DNA of 64,000 nt from Gonocerus acuteangulatus (Eukaryota; Arthropoda; Insecta; Hemiptera; Coreidae): NCBI GenBank assembly GCA_946811695.1, contig OX328123.1, positions 34,949,660-35,013,659 of the forward strand, in the 5' to 3' direction. How positions within the stretch are numbered: the first letter of the stretch is position 1; every line of letters begins with the position of its first letter. Positions 45,041 to 57,814 of this stretch are shown piece after piece. Position numbers and translations under genes: made by a program. Below the pieces are notes generated by a model. That model did not search any database. It saw only the letters and a list, made by a program, of their open reading frames with translations, and was not told where the DNA came from.

Positions 45041-45498
45041 AAATAAAAAATAAAAAAATAAATAATTTGGATATTTTGGGTCATCTACAAGAATAAATAA
45101 TATATATATATATATATATGTAAGATTCGTACTCGGGATAAGAATCACAATGATTGCATCTGTAAAGAAGATTTATTTTTATAAAGGATATAAGATGATT
45201 ACAGAATAATGACAATACAGTATTACGGTATGTACAAGAGCAATAACAATAACTGAACATACCTGTAAAGAAGAAATCAAAATTACATGATCATTGGAGT
45301 AGGAATCTGATAATATAGATCCATCTAGGTGAGGAGTCAAACGTCTACTGATTAAAGGAAACACGGACAGGAAGAGGTAAGGGAAGGAGACAGGCATTGC
45401 ACTGTCGGCGGGAGATGAAACAATTCTTACCCTATTATTATGTAGCTATCTCAAGTTGGAACCAATCCAACTTTACATATATATATATATATATATAT
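45041..45498. other. Unassigned DNA
   Basis: Two short (AT)n arrays (45101-45120, 45476-45497). No gene. Confidence 0.4.
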
Positions 45499-46674
45499 CT
45501 ACTATATATTTGTCAAATACCACTCACTCACTCACTCACTCACTCACTCACTCACTCATCTATCAACGCCCAGCCCAAACCGCTCGACAGAAAATTTTGA
45601 AATTTTGCATGGACACTCCCTATATAACATAGGCGCTCGCTAAGAAAGGATTTTTTGATATTCGTATTTTTAAGCATTTTTAGGGGGGTTTAAAGTTTGA
45701 GTTGGTTAGAGAAGGAAGGCCTAGGCAGCCTGCGTTGCTAGGACAATAAAGAACAGCTGTTACCTTACATTATCTATCTCATAGTTTTATTTCTAATTGA
45801 GGTTAATTTCAACTATGATGGCAGACCTTGAATTACTAGAAATTAACTGTCCCTCATAGAGTTTTAATTGCGTTTCTTTTCTGCCTGTCCCCGTCAGATA
45901 GGCTTGCCATATTTTTGGAGAGTTAAACCGAGACACATTAATATGGGATGGGCATACCAGGGGGAGGGGGATAAAAAGAGTACAAATTATAAGCAAAATG
46001 GTTGGTGAGTTTTAAGCCTAGCAACTAACGGGAAGGGGGAATCCTAAACTGTTAGTCTACCCAAACGTTAAAAATAAGAACGGAACTTTTTTTGCTACTT
46101 GATTTTCTTAAAACAATCTCTCAGCCAAATAGTAGTGTCTGGCAGCTGGCAGCGCTATGCAGGTAGTTCCAGCGTTTTACAGTTAGATTACTTCTCATTT
46201 CTTTGACACTGTGAGCAGTAGTAAAAATGTTAATTGTAGAAAAGTAACCAATTTAAAAAAGATTCTTATAAACATGAATTCATTACTTTTTACATCTTAC
46301 AGCCTTTTCCGGGACATTGATAAAACTGGGCGGGACACCGAAACAATTGCAAAATACCGGGACAGTCCCGGTCAAACCGTGATGTATGGCATATCCTTAG
46401 GTTTTCCAGGCGAGGTAATAATATCCGGAACCCTTGCACAGCCTCCTCGCCTATAACCTTGGTAATACTCGTAAATATATTGGGTGTTACCATATGACTT
46501 CTTGGAAACATAAACTTTTAAATTTTAACGCCCATTGAATAAAATATAGTATGACGGGAACTGTGCTGTAATAAACTGCACAGAATTGTATAGTAACGTA
46601 ATTTTAATGAAACATTATTTAACGCAATAAAATAACTACTTATCTGCCGTGACGAAGCACGGGTATTCAGCTAG
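45499..46674 (+). mobile_element. Helitron-like family E, tandem copy 1
   Basis: Starts TCTACTATATATTTGTC, with (CACT)n from about 45520. Ends with the hairpin CCGTG..CACGG followed by GTATTCAGCTAG (CTRR end). No Rep or helicase frame. The 81-codon frame at 46211 is repeated identically in position in copy 2 and shows no domain. Confidence 0.8.
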
Positions 46675-47826
46675 TACTATATATTTGTCAAATACCACTC
46701 ACTCACTCACTCATCTATCAACGCCCAGCCCAAACCGCTCGACAGAAAATTTTGAAATTTTGCATGGACACTCCCTATATAACGTAGGCGCTCGCTAAGA
46801 AAGGATTTTTTAGTATTCGCATTTTTAAGCATTTTTAGGGGGGTTTAAAGTTTGAGTTGGTTAGAGAAGGCAAGCCTAGGCAGTCTGCGTTGCTAGGACG
46901 ATAAAGAACAGCTGTTACCTTACATTATCTATCTCATAGTTTTATTTCTAATTGAGGTTAATTTCAACTATGATGGTAGACCTTGAATTAATAGAAATTA
47001 ACTGTCCCTTATAGAGTTTTAATTGCGTTTCTTTTCTGCCTGTCCCCATCAGATAGGCTTGCCATATTTTTGGAGAGTTAAACCGAGACACGTTAATATG
47101 GGATGGGCATACCAGGGGGGGGGGGATAAAAAGAGTACAAATTATAAGCAAAATGGTTGGTGAGTTTTAAGCCTAGCAAGTAACGGGAAGGGGGGATCCT
47201 GAACTGTTAGTCTACCCAAACCTTAAAAATAAGAACGGAACTTTTTTTGCTACTTGATTTTCTTAAAAAAATCTCTCAGCCAAATAGTAGTGTCTGGCAG
47301 CTGGCAGCGCTGTGCAGGTAGTTCCAGCGTTTTACAGTTAGATTACTTCTCATTTCTTTGACTCTGTGAGCAGTAGTAAAAATTTTAATTGTAGTAAAGT
47401 AACCGATTTAAAAAAGATTCTTATAAACATGAATTCATTACTTTTCACATCTTACAGCCTTTTCCGGGACATTGATAAAACTGGGCGGGACACCGAAACA
47501 ATTGCAAAATACCGGGACAGTCCCGGTCAAACCGTGATGTATGGCATATCCTTAGGTTTTCCAGGCGAGGTAATAATATCCGGAACCCTTGCACAGCCTC
47601 CTCGCCTATAACCTTGGGCCTCCTCGTAAATATATTGGGTGTTACCATATGACTTCTTGGAAACATAAACTTTTAAATTTTAACGCCCATTGAATAAAAT
47701 ATAGTATGACGGGAACCGTGCTGTAATAAACTGCACAGAATTGTATAGTAACGTAATTTTAATGAAACATTATTTAACACAATAAAATAACTACTTATCT
47801 GCCGTGACGAAGCACGGGTATTCAGC

Positions 47827-47828
<2 letters not shown>
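46675..47828 (+). mobile_element. Helitron-like family E, tandem copy 2
   Basis: Begins TACTATATATTTGTC at the very base after the CTAG end of copy 1 and repeats it with a 1155-base offset at nearly full identity. The differences are mainly the shorter (CACT)n and scattered substitutions. Ends tattcagcta at 47828, followed by (AT)n. Confidence 0.85.

Positions 47829-47890
<62 letters not shown>
47829..47890. repeat. (AT)n microsatellite
   Basis: Pure AT dinucleotide at the 3' end of the family E tandem. Confidence 0.95.
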
Positions 47891-47893
<3 letters not shown>

Positions 47894-49911
47894 TACAAGT
47901 TTGAACATGGGTCGTCAGTTACAAATACAGAGGAAGTACATTACGAATAAAATATCTAGGACAATAGGAGAATTATTAAGGAAAAATATTACTAATAAAT
48001 TGCAATATCATTCACCCCAGAAGGTAATAAAACACCAATTGAAGGTATTTTAATTCAATTTTCAATGACACGAAGGAAGATAGATTTGATAACAGTGAAA
48101 GAGTGCTACTGATAAAAAGCCAGTGTTTTGATTGGGAGCGCTGGGATCAGCGGCCTGTTTCTAGAACCGGAAAATATTCCCTGTTCAGGTTAAGCTGCTC
48201 TCCTGAGGGCGGTCCTTTATCTCAAAGTTTTTTTTCATATTAATTCCTATAGTGTTGTGCTGTCAGGCTGTGATATAGTTTATCTTCTACATACCATTCG
48301 AGCGGGAAAAGGATTGACCCAAAGAAATGTGAGTACCAATTGTTCTGTACTTTTGCCGACCTCGCTAGACCACGTTTTGTCATAGAGCTATGCTTATTTT
48401 ATTTTCGAACTGTCTATAAATAACATCACCTTTTGGTTTTGATAGTAATTGGCATTAGATGATTTTTACTGAATCTTATGGGCTTTTTGATTCGTTATTT
48501 GAACTGAAGAGGTTTATTGCAGGACATTTTCTCGAGAGGAGGTTAGTTAGTATATTTTCTCTCATTATTCCATTATACTCATATACTCGCCTTAGTATTG
48601 CCGAATTATAACCTTTTTGTCATGGATTTGATATTTTCTTGATGTGCTTGTCAATTACAAGGTAGAATATTTGAACAATCTGTTAACAAATTGATGGGTG
48701 GTATGGCTTAATAAGTCACTACACCTTGCTATATTTTGATAAATTAGTGACCCTTTATTATTTTATTGCCAATGAATGCAGTTTTTTTAGAAAACAGACT
48801 TCTTTAATGTTAAATGATAATGAGCCATCATTTTATTATATTGACACCTGTATGTAGCAGTATGATCTGGCTTGCATTTTAGCTGACCAAAGTCAGCATA
48901 GATTCTATTGTTTGTTTCAAAGGGCTTTCATATAAGTCCATTACACTTCTGTTCAAAACCATTCATGTATATTTCATAACTCTATCCTTTTCTCTATAAC
49001 GGTTATGGATTCTGACTCTGAAATTCTAGATATTCAGTTATTTATTGCATTAACCCCTAACTGGAACAAACCATCAATCTTAGTAACACTTTTTTCCCCT
49101 TGTGCTTTTTGTTTTAATACATTTCACACATTTTTTTTTCATATAAAAATAATTATATTTTTGTTATATATAATAACTAAATGCAACACGGGAAGAGCTA
49201 TTGAAATAGTCTACAAAAAAAAATAAAAAATAGTGTATATTGTAGGATTCATGATCCATTAAGGGGTCAGAAGAAATAAAAAATGGTAGTCAGCAGAATT
49301 ACTTTAAGTTTTATATCTCTTTGTAAAACTAATAATTTCTAGCTACAGGTTGCTACTCCATTCTTGCAGGATAAGCCTTTTTTCTATATTAAGAAATACC
49401 ACTCTTAATCAAAATTTACCTTAAATATTTGTTTGTACCTAATTGACCAGTATTTAATTGTGCAAAATTTTGCACAATAATAATAGTTGTATTAACAATA
49501 TATTTATATATTAATAAATATATAAAATTTGCTAATACAACTATTATTATGTATATTTATGGAGAGAAGAAGGCATAGGGGAGTTTAATTTATGAATGAA
49601 TGAAGAAATCTCTTTATTCTGGGTCATTCGCCCCTTAAGAATGACTGAAATCTAAATAATGGCATAAAATCAAAATGTAACTCTTCATAGAACAAATAAC
49701 TCTAAGCGAATAACGTAAAAAGGTAAATAATAAAATTTCTGTAAGTAATTAAGAAAAACAAAAATGAATATGGAGAACACGGGGAAGAAGAGAATGTGGG
49801 ATTATGGGAGCATGGAAGGGATATGTATAAAAAAATATAAATATCCTGATCCAAATAATATTACATTGGGGGTATATTCTTAGAGAATGTCTTCCTGGGA
49901 GAAATGCGAAT
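47891..49911. other. Repeat-poor stretch, possible host-transcript start
   Basis: 48120-48330 is less AT-rich than its surroundings. It ends with a strong donor-like sequence, gaaatGTGAGTacc, at about 48325-48335, so a non-coding first exon for the downstream snoRNA cluster is possible. No acceptor, TATA or terminator was fixed. 49590-49660 (gaagaaatctctttattctg) looks like a LINE 3' end. Confidence 0.2.
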
Positions 49912-49923
49912 AGGGTGGATTTA

Positions 49924-50144
49924 TTTAATTTAAATTTATTTAAATTTTAACGTCCATTTATTATTGACTACGAATTTTAGGACGGGTTATCTATAGGTTA
50001 CCACCCTTTTCTAGCCAGGATAGGGGTGATGCCTTTTCTTTTTTCGAAAGAAAAGCCACAGCCCCTAGTGGGAATCGAACCCACAACCTTTGGCACGGAG
50101 TGTTAAGAGCTCACGCCTTAACCCTCACGGCTACCGGGTCTCCA
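49924..50144 (-). mobile_element. SINE family B, complete, perfect 12-bp TSD
   Basis: Minus-strand head ggagacccggtagccgtgag, box B gggttcgattccc, then body and tail. The flanks agggtggattta at 49912-49923 and 50145-50156 are identical. The head starts ggagacccg, so this copy keeps the first bases missing elsewhere. Confidence 0.93.
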
Positions 50145-50256
50145 AGGGTGGATTTAAATAGAGATAAAGAAGGAGGGTGAGAATTCCAGAAGATCATCAT
50201 ACATGAGATGACAGATTGTTCGAATGAGACTAATTTATGTCCGCTGATAATTTTAA

Positions 50257-51320
50257 CCCCTTCAGTTCCATTGTCCAGCCGGCTGGACATTACTTCTTTA
50301 CGTTGTATCTCACTGCCTAAGGTCAATAGATGTTTACTATTACTTTGGTTTGAAGCTCTATGTATTTGTCTTCCATTTGACACCTAATATAAAATGATTC
50401 CATTCGATTTTGAAAGGTTATGTGTAAAATCTTCTCTGCTCCACCACGGGCAGTCATGGATTCTAAAAGTTATTGACTTTTCTTTATATATTTAGTCCAA
50501 ATGGTTTCTTTTTAGTGAATAAAACTCCTCCGAATTTAATGTACATGATCTTTTTAAAGGTTGGAAGTTCAATTTTATCAATAAAGTTTGTAATAAGGTA
50601 TCTACGAATTTTTGAAAATCCATGTCCAGTATACTGTACATGGGAAGCCAACCCTCATATTTGATGTAACAATATTTTTTATCTATTTTTCAAACATTTA
50701 CTGTTATATTTTGTTTTTATGTTGTCAGAATTGTTTTTTTGAGTACCATAATGATCAATAACTTTTTCTGAATGGTATGGGCTCAAAGGCGCCCAAACCA
50801 TTCAAAAATATCACCTGTCCGTTCACATGATTTTCAAAAAATATATTCTTATTAGTTTTAAGTTTTATTTTTTTAAATAATCAATTATCTCTTTTTGAGA
50901 CTAGACTGTAAATATTTCAATTTCATTAATTTTCATTATTACTGTGCGCTGACAACAATTTCATGTCTAAAATTCTAATCTATTTTTACAATACCTTATT
51001 ATAGTTGAGCTTTTACAATAATATTTACTAATAATTTTTCAAATTTATTTTTTCTGAATTAATTTCTTTTAAATTGTTGATAAATTACTGCTTTAATTAT
51101 ATATTTTTTTTAATATTTTGAAATTTTGAATTTTGGTTTTGATCCACAAATCGCACTACTTGAGAACCAATGTCCAGTATACTGGACATTACATAATTCA
51201 TCATCTCAGGTAAACCATAAAATTCTGAAAAAAAATAGGAATCTTCACAAGAGCAATACACAACTGTGGCAGGAAAATAAAAAATTTTTATCAAGAAATA
51301 AAAATTCGGACCTGAAGGGG
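50257..51320. mobile_element. piggyBac-type MITE with TTAA target
   Basis: The ends CCCCTTCAG and CTGAAGGGG are inverse and flanked on both sides by TTAA (50253-50256, 51321-51324), the piggyBac target. Near the ends lie two perfect 18-bp palindromes (TGTCCAGCCGGCTGGACA and TGTCCAGTATACTGGACA), plus an imperfect one at about 50621-50640. No transposase is present; the frames at 50473 and 51126 only read the repeated palindrome region. Confidence 0.8.
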
Positions 51321-53159
51321 TTAATTTAATACCGTTATTTTTTGGAACATAATCGTAGTTAGTTACAAAAAAGTTGGTAGACATTATTTATATTATCTAT
51401 TATTACGCTACAACAAATAAACATCTGTAATATTAATCAATTAGCTCATTGGTTTTTCAAGTACTAGTACAGTCTCATACATTTTTTGTATCATTAAATT
51501 ATTATCAATTTTTTGGGTATGGTTCTAGGAGAGTCTCAGGCTTTCATTTTGATTTCTTTTTATACTATTTACACTTGTAAGCAGGGTGTAAAAAAATCAT
51601 GATTTTTTTAGAAAAATCAAAAAAATCGGATTTATTTGATTTAAATCAGATTTTTTTTATTTAAATCGGATTTTTTTTATTTAAATCGGATTTTTTTTAT
51701 TTAAATTGAATTTTTTTACTAAACCCGGCTTTAAAAAAGAAATCGGACTTTTTAAATGTATCTAGTCTATATAGAGAGCTGGTTATTACCTAGTTGTTCA
51801 TTATATAAACCTGTAACTAAAATATTTGTTTATTTACAATGAAAATAATAAAATAACTATTCTAAAGTGGTGAGTCTTAAGTGGATAATTTTGGGAGCAT
51901 AGCAGAATTGATGGATCATATATACAGGGGTTGAAGTTGACCTATATTTTGAAACAGTAATTTCTGTAAATTTAAAGACTTAAATCAGCAAAAACCATTA
52001 ATTTTTGGCGATTAAATTTAAATGTACAGAAACTCTGGCCTCAACATATAGGACAATTTCGACCCCTGTATATATAATGACTTAATTTTCAAATTTTAAA
52101 ACTATAATTTTAGAAATGAAGCTATACAGAAACAGATGTAATAGTATTTACATATTCTTTTCTGATTCAAAAATCCTAAGTATTGATGTAATTCTGCACG
52201 TTTTAAGTGTTTTAAAAGTATTTAAACAGTTTTTTATTTTACATATTTTGTCAAAACTCCATATTTTTACATATTCTGCCATTAATACATATGTTTGCTA
52301 CATATTTTAATATTCTTTTTATTTTGTAATTGAAGAAATAAAGGAAAACCGAGAAAGAAAAGAAAACTTTACCCATTGAGTCTAGGTAACTGTGATTTTT
52401 CTAATTCCAAGAAGGTGGCTGTATATGTACTATGTCAATACTAGGTACAGGGCAGGGTGAAAAAAAATCATGATTTAAAAAAAAAAAAAAATCGGATTTA
52501 TTTGATTTAAATCAGATTTTTTTTTATTTAAATCGGATTTTTTTAAATTAAATTAGATTTTTCTACTAAAGCCGGATTTAAAAACGAAATCAGTATAATA
52601 AATGTATTTAGTCTATATAAAGAGCTAGTTATTACTTAGTTGTTCATTATATAAACCAGTAACTAAAACATTTGTTTATTTACAACGCAAATAATGAAAT
52701 AGTTATTCTAAAGTATTTTGTCTTAAGTGGATAATTTTGGTAGAATAGTAGAATTGACAGATCTCATATACAGGGGCTGAAGTTGTCAATTCTACCACAT
52801 ATACAGGTGGCTGTGTATATACTATGTCAATACTAGGTACAAAAGGCATGTTGTTAGTGGATAGTATTAGAATCATACAGATGAATAGAGAAAATCCAGG
52901 TTTTAGAAGGAGATACTGGGAATAAATTAAAAATAAAGTGAAAAGACAGTCTAGAAAAAACCCCTGGGTGGAAAAATATCCACATTATTGGGGATATCCA
53001 TAGTGGCAAAACGATTAACAGTTGAGCTGAATCCCACTCTTCAGAGCAGTTGATTATTGCCTTCAAATACACACCAGTGACTTTACAGTCCAGGGAGCGA
53101 ATAGTTATAGATGGAAATTTTTGGAACAAAATTTTTGACTTTGTAACTTTGTTTGGGCT

Positions 53160-54564
53160 GGATAGGAGGTGAACATATCAAAGGTCCCCGCCCGTAGCCT
53201 TTGTGCCCGGGGGAGGGGGGTTTAGAAGGTCCCATTTTTCGGGTTTTCACTTCTCGGAAACCCTGAGTCCTAGCGACATGACTATTCTATAACAAATGAA
53301 AGCTGATTAAATTTCCTACAAGTTCTATTCAATAAAGTTTTTCGAGATAGTCTGTCTCTTGAAAGTCTGCCATTTTGGAAAAAAACACACTTTTTTCTAT
53401 TTTTGACCAGATATCTCTTCAACGATGAACCCAAAAAAATAAATGTCAGTTATAGGGTTGTAGATTATTGCATTCCCTTCAATTATATATATTACTTTGC
53501 TATTTTATGTATTTTCCTTCAAACGTAAAAACAATTTCAGTGTTCATCGTGAAATCTGGCAACAACTGTCGCCCATTGAATATTTCAATTCGAAAACTAA
53601 AGATATCTCGAAAAACTTTATTGAGTAGAACTTGTAGCATATTGAATCAGTAGAGCCCGGAAGTTAGGCAAAATGCCTTTTTTATCTCAATGGCTATAAT
53701 GAAGAATCTGATAGAAATAAATATGTTTTTGCAAGTGTAGAGGCAATTTTTATTTTGCCTATTTTGGCTTTCGTTGCCTTTTTTGCTCATTATGCAATTT
53801 TTTTCTGCGATTTAAACATTTTAAAAAGCACCGTTCATCGAAGACAAAAAAGGTTGCACAAATTAAAGTACATATTGCCATCACAAATATCTATTCGAAA
53901 GCTTATTTTCCCAACCCATGGATTTAACCTCTGTAAATAATAGAACCTTCCTTAGTAGAAGGAATACACAAGCATAATGAATAGTAGGATAGAGAGAGGA
54001 TGAGAGAAGTACGTCTCCTTCCTCACACCCCTTTTGCTGTGACAATGGTGTAATTACCTGGTATTCCGGATTTCGAAATTATGGGATAATGCAGAGGAAG
54101 TTTTTCCATGATGAAAAACATTTTTTTTCTGAGAAGGTCTATGACATTTGATACTTTGAAAAAGTATCTTATTATTGCTTGTAAGAAGGGAAAGTAAGAG
54201 TAAGTACACTAATTCTGTGATAAATTGGTAATAAAGAAATGAATGAGTATTTAAAATACATATTTTCATTAATAATGAGTAAGATTTCTTTTTTCCTTCA
54301 CTCCTAATAAATGCCTATTTTAATTACTGTACTGCCTGTTTTCAGTATTTCAAGTGCCTTTTTGCCTGCCTATTTTAACCAAAAATAAATGCCTAACTTC
54401 CGGGCTCTATTAATCTGCTTTTATTTCTTATAGAATAGTCATCTTGCTAGGACGCAGGGTTTCCGAGATATAAGTGAAAACCCGAAAAATTGGACCTTCT
54501 AAACCCCCCCCCCCTCGGATCAAAGGCCACGGGTGGGGACTTTTCATATATTCACCTCCTATCC
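53160..54564. mobile_element. Foldback element inside the hAT nest
   Basis: The end ggataggaggtgaacatatc and its inverse (atattcacctcctatcc) border arms of about 200 bases. Each contains the polypurine or C-run block and a shared ctattctataa motif. The right arm is broken by the hAT at 53651-54409. Confidence 0.8.
53651..54409. mobile_element. hAT-like MITE, innermost layer
   Basis: The ends TAGAGCCCGGAAGTTAGGCA and its exact inverse mark it. The flanks TGAATCAG and TTAATCTG agree at six of eight positions, a decayed 8-bp duplication. Confidence 0.75.
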
Positions 54565-54745
54565 TATACTTTTGTTCTTTCCATTAATAATAGAGTTCCT
54601 ACTTATTATTTATGCTTTTCTTCGCAATATTTTATAGTGTTTATTGTATTTGTTTACTAAATATTTTCAATATTTTATTAAAAATAGTTAAATATATATG
54701 TTCATATTTTGAATTTTATTTTACATGAACATCCGTTCCCTATTA

Positions 54746-55257
54746 ATCAAAATGAAATGAAATGAAATGAAAAGTTTTATTCTTATTCCGGGACAGAAGT
54801 CCCACAGGAATAATTTTGAAATTACAACATAATTTTGAATTTTACGTATAAACTCTAAAACTTATAAATGCTATCAGTATCAATATATAGTGTACAGCTT
54901 CAATATAGACTAGGTGTTGGGTAAAACTTGGAGGGATAGAAGGTGGTGGAAGAGTCGGGATTTAAAGGTTTCTAGGTTGGTAGAATGGCGGACAAACGAA
55001 GGCAAGGAATTCCATAGCGAGGTGGCACGGGTGACGAATGATTTTTCGAATATTGCTGTTCGGTGGGAAGGAATATAGAGATCGGAAGGACGAGATCGGG
55101 TGTTACGGGAGTGAACCGAGGATTTAAATTTAAGAAGTTGAAAAATATAAGAAGGTCTATGGGATTGAATTACTTGGTAAAGGACTGAGCCGAGGAAGTA
55201 CTGACGACGATAAAGAGGGAATAGCCAATTTAGCTCCTGGTAGAAATGTGATATCAC
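54746..55257 (-). pseudogene. LINE reverse transcriptase C-terminus
   Basis: The open frame 54910-55257 reads FQLLKFKSSVHSRNTRSRPS, then IPSHRTAIFEKSF, ATSLWNSLPSFVRHSTNLETFK. This is the tail of a CR1/Jockey-type reverse transcriptase (R.TR......P..RT....SF...A..LWN.LP...R). Beyond the stop, the 3' region ends in a short (CATTT)n run near 54750-54775, a CR1-like or I-like microsatellite tail. The start at 55257 is only the first in-frame Met. The polymerase core is missing (5' truncation). Confidence 0.75.
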
Positions 55258-56402
55258 GTATAATAACAGTAATATTATTTATTTAAAGCTTTATTATTTA
55301 TTTAATGCAGAATTAAAAACAAAGGAAGGGTCATAGAAGACACAGACTTTGAATAGATAAGAATGGTAGAGTGAGGGTAGGCCCTAGGGACATAAATAAA
55401 AAAGAAATGTTGAAATGGCTGAAAAATGGCAGAACTAGTTAGATTTAAGTTAAAAAAAATATATAATAATAATTTTTTTTATATAATCAGTTGGTTTAAA
55501 TCAATGTTTTTTTTTTTATGAAATCAATTGATTTAAATCGTTGACACCCTGTTTTGTTCTATACTTTTGTTCTTTCCATTAATAATAACAGAGTTCCTAC
55601 TTATTATTTATGCTTTTCTTTTCAATATTTTATAGTTTTTAAGGTATTTGTTTACTAAATATTTTCAATTTTTTATTACATATTTTATTATAAATAGTTA
55701 AATATATAAATACATATTTTGAATTTTATATTACATGAACATCCATTCCCTATTATTCATGTATAACAACAGTAATATTATTTATTTAAAGCTTTGAACA
55801 AAAACGCCAGTTTGCTTTTCACAACTAATTAGGTAGTTTCTCATTTGACTGTGAACAAAACCAAGGGTTAAAAACATTCTTTTAACCCCTGAAGAAGTTG
55901 TCTTTCCTGTCATAAGCTGCTCTATTATTAACAGTTCTTTTGAGGAAATACAATATTTTAAGGCCGACGAAGACTTCCATCAATTTAAAGCATTCACTTC
56001 GCCCTCTACCTGCCAATCTCTTTTATCTTAAACTTAAAAGGTGTATATGGAGAATTAAAAACAAAGAAAGGGTCATAAAAGAAACATACTTTGAATAGAT
56101 AAGAACGGTCAAGTGAGGGTAGGCCCTAGGGACAAAAATAAAGACGAAATGTTGAAATGGCTGAAAAAAAGGCAGAACTAGTTAGATTTAAGTTAAAAAA
56201 ATAAACTAAAGTTAACAAAAAATATATAATTATTTTTTTTAATAAAATCAATTGGTTTAAATCAATGTTTTTTTGTTTTTTTTTATGAATTCAATTGATT
56301 TAAATCAATGATTTTTTTAAAAAAAAATCAAATGATTTTAATCGTGATTTAAATCACTGATTTAAATCAATTGATTTAAATCGTTGACACCCTGCTTGTA
56401 AG

Positions 56403-57000
56403 TAAAAGTGAACTAATTATGTTAAATAAAGCAATGGATAGTTGAAGTACACAGATCTAGAAGAATTTATTTAAATGTTTTTGCATTTCTTCAGCAATAA
56501 ATTCCAGAAGCTAGAGAGCACAAGATAAAATGAAACATTTACTTCATGGTGGCTTAATTCATGCCTGTAATTTTGATCTCCCTCTCTACCTCCTGGTATT
56601 TATTGGAGAAGAAGGCTGCTAAAGAGAACAACTAAACATTCAAATAGATTCTTCCAGAAACCTGTTGTTCTTTAGCGAAATCCCAACTAATCTATTGCTT
56701 AGTATCTGTTAAAGTGTGGGAGATTCACAAAAGAATGTCACGTTCATATTCCTATATTACACAGCAAAGCATACATTACACATTATATATACATAACCAT
56801 TACACCCTAAGGCACGGAGTACAAACTGGTACCAGAGAGATATAAATGTATCTCTCAACAGCATCAATATATTCTTTTAACAATTAGCTCCTCGATACCT
56901 ACTTCAAATAATTTTTACATGTCCTAGTATTTTAAACCATTAGAACTACCGCCGTAAAAACATTGTATGTCATGGATGTTGGATGTTTTGTATATATGTA
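56403..57000. other. Unassigned DNA
   Basis: No gene or repeat was recognised between the hAT nest and the next MITE. Confidence 0.4.
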
Positions 57001-57641
57001 CAGTGGAGTCACTTTTATGAATGTGAAAGTGAACAGAAAATGTTTCATATAAGTGAATAGTTCGTATAACCGAATAGTACTATTTTTTGTGGCTATTATA
57101 AAATAAAATAAATTCTTCATAAAGAAAAGTCACAATTTTATTGTTAGATAACGTTGTACATTATTATATTAAAAAGTTTCATATCACAAAATTCTCCTGG
57201 ATTCCTTTCCTCTTACTGATTAAGAACACGGCTACTAGAGAACGACTACAGAATAGAGAACTGAAGAACGAGAGAGTGGAGGAGGGATGAATCACTGGCA
57301 AGTGCCGTGTTATTAGATCGGAAACTAAAAAAATCACACAAGGGAGAGTGGATAGAACACGGCTGGACTACTAGAATGGCCAGAAAGAACTTAGATGATT
57401 GAGAGAGTCAGGTGGGGAAAGCCACTGGTCAGTCTGTAAACATCTCGTGGTAATCCTGATGTATCTTCGTATAACTGAATAGAATTTACACCAGAGGAAT
57501 AAATTAGCTTTGTATAAGTCAATATTGTGTATAACTGAATATCGCATAAGTGCATAATTCATTACCCGGGATTAAATGGATTTACGTCAGGGAACGAAAA
57601 CTTCTTCGTATAACTGAGTTTTGTATAAGTGAGACTCCACT
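57001..57641. mobile_element. Pogo/Tigger-type MITE
   Basis: CAGTGGAGTCACTTTTATGA at the left and gtataagtgagactccact at the right are inverse ends. TA precedes the left end, and the right flank is slightly altered. The repeated motif cgtataac(t/c)gaat occurs on both sides. No transposase. Confidence 0.75.
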
Positions 57642-57648
57642 ATGTGTT

Positions 57649-57655
<7 letters not shown>

Positions 57656-57722
<67 letters not shown>
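57656..57722. repeat. (AT)n microsatellite
   Basis: Preceded by a short (GT)n run. Confidence 0.95.
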
Positions 57723-57726
<4 letters not shown>

Positions 57727-57747
57727 CTAGTTCTGTCATTGAATTTT

Positions 57748-57814
57748 TGCACTGAATGAAGTTCGCTTCCCTCTGATCTCTCTGATGATTCATGGGACGT
57801 AATTCTGACAGAGT
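57748..57814 (+). ncRNA. C/D box snoRNA copy 1 (degenerate)
   Basis: TGCACTG, then a damaged C box (aatgaag for ATGATGA), D' CTGA, C' TGATGA, guide gggacgtaatt and D box CTGA at 57805-57808. The 3' stem half is mutated (cagagta for CAGTGCA). The guide is intact, but C box and stem loss make assembly of the snoRNP doubtful. Probably a decaying copy. Confidence 0.6.

Larger units (their letters stand above)
52450..55551. mobile_element. Inner copy of the same hAT family
   Basis: gcagggtgaaaaaaaatcat at 52450 and cgttgacaccctg ending at 55551 repeat the outer ends. Segments 51600-52060 and 52455-52790 are alike, and so are 55310-55550 and 56050-56394. The flanking 8-mers (gtacaggg and ttttgttc) do not match, so it may be an internal duplication rather than a clean insertion. 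Confidence 0.7.
51582..56394. mobile_element. Large hAT element, outer layer of a nest, 8-bp TSD
   Basis: The ends CAGGGTGT and ACACCCTG are flanked by CTTGTAAG on both sides (51574-51581 and 56395-56402), a perfect 8-bp duplication. Subterminal regions are filled with gatttaaatc-like repeats. No hAT transposase frame survives. The interior contains a second copy of the same family, an inverted-repeat element, another hAT and a LINE piece. Confidence 0.88.

Noticed and set aside
45793..47666. Paired 67-81 residue frames at 45793/46948, 46211/47366 and 46290/47445
   Set aside because: They simply repeat because of the tandem Helitron-like copies; no domain and frames on both strands.
48440..48530. 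AGATGAT ... CTGA series near 48.5 kb as a snoRNA
   Set aside because: The C box does not fit RUGAUGA and there is no terminal stem.
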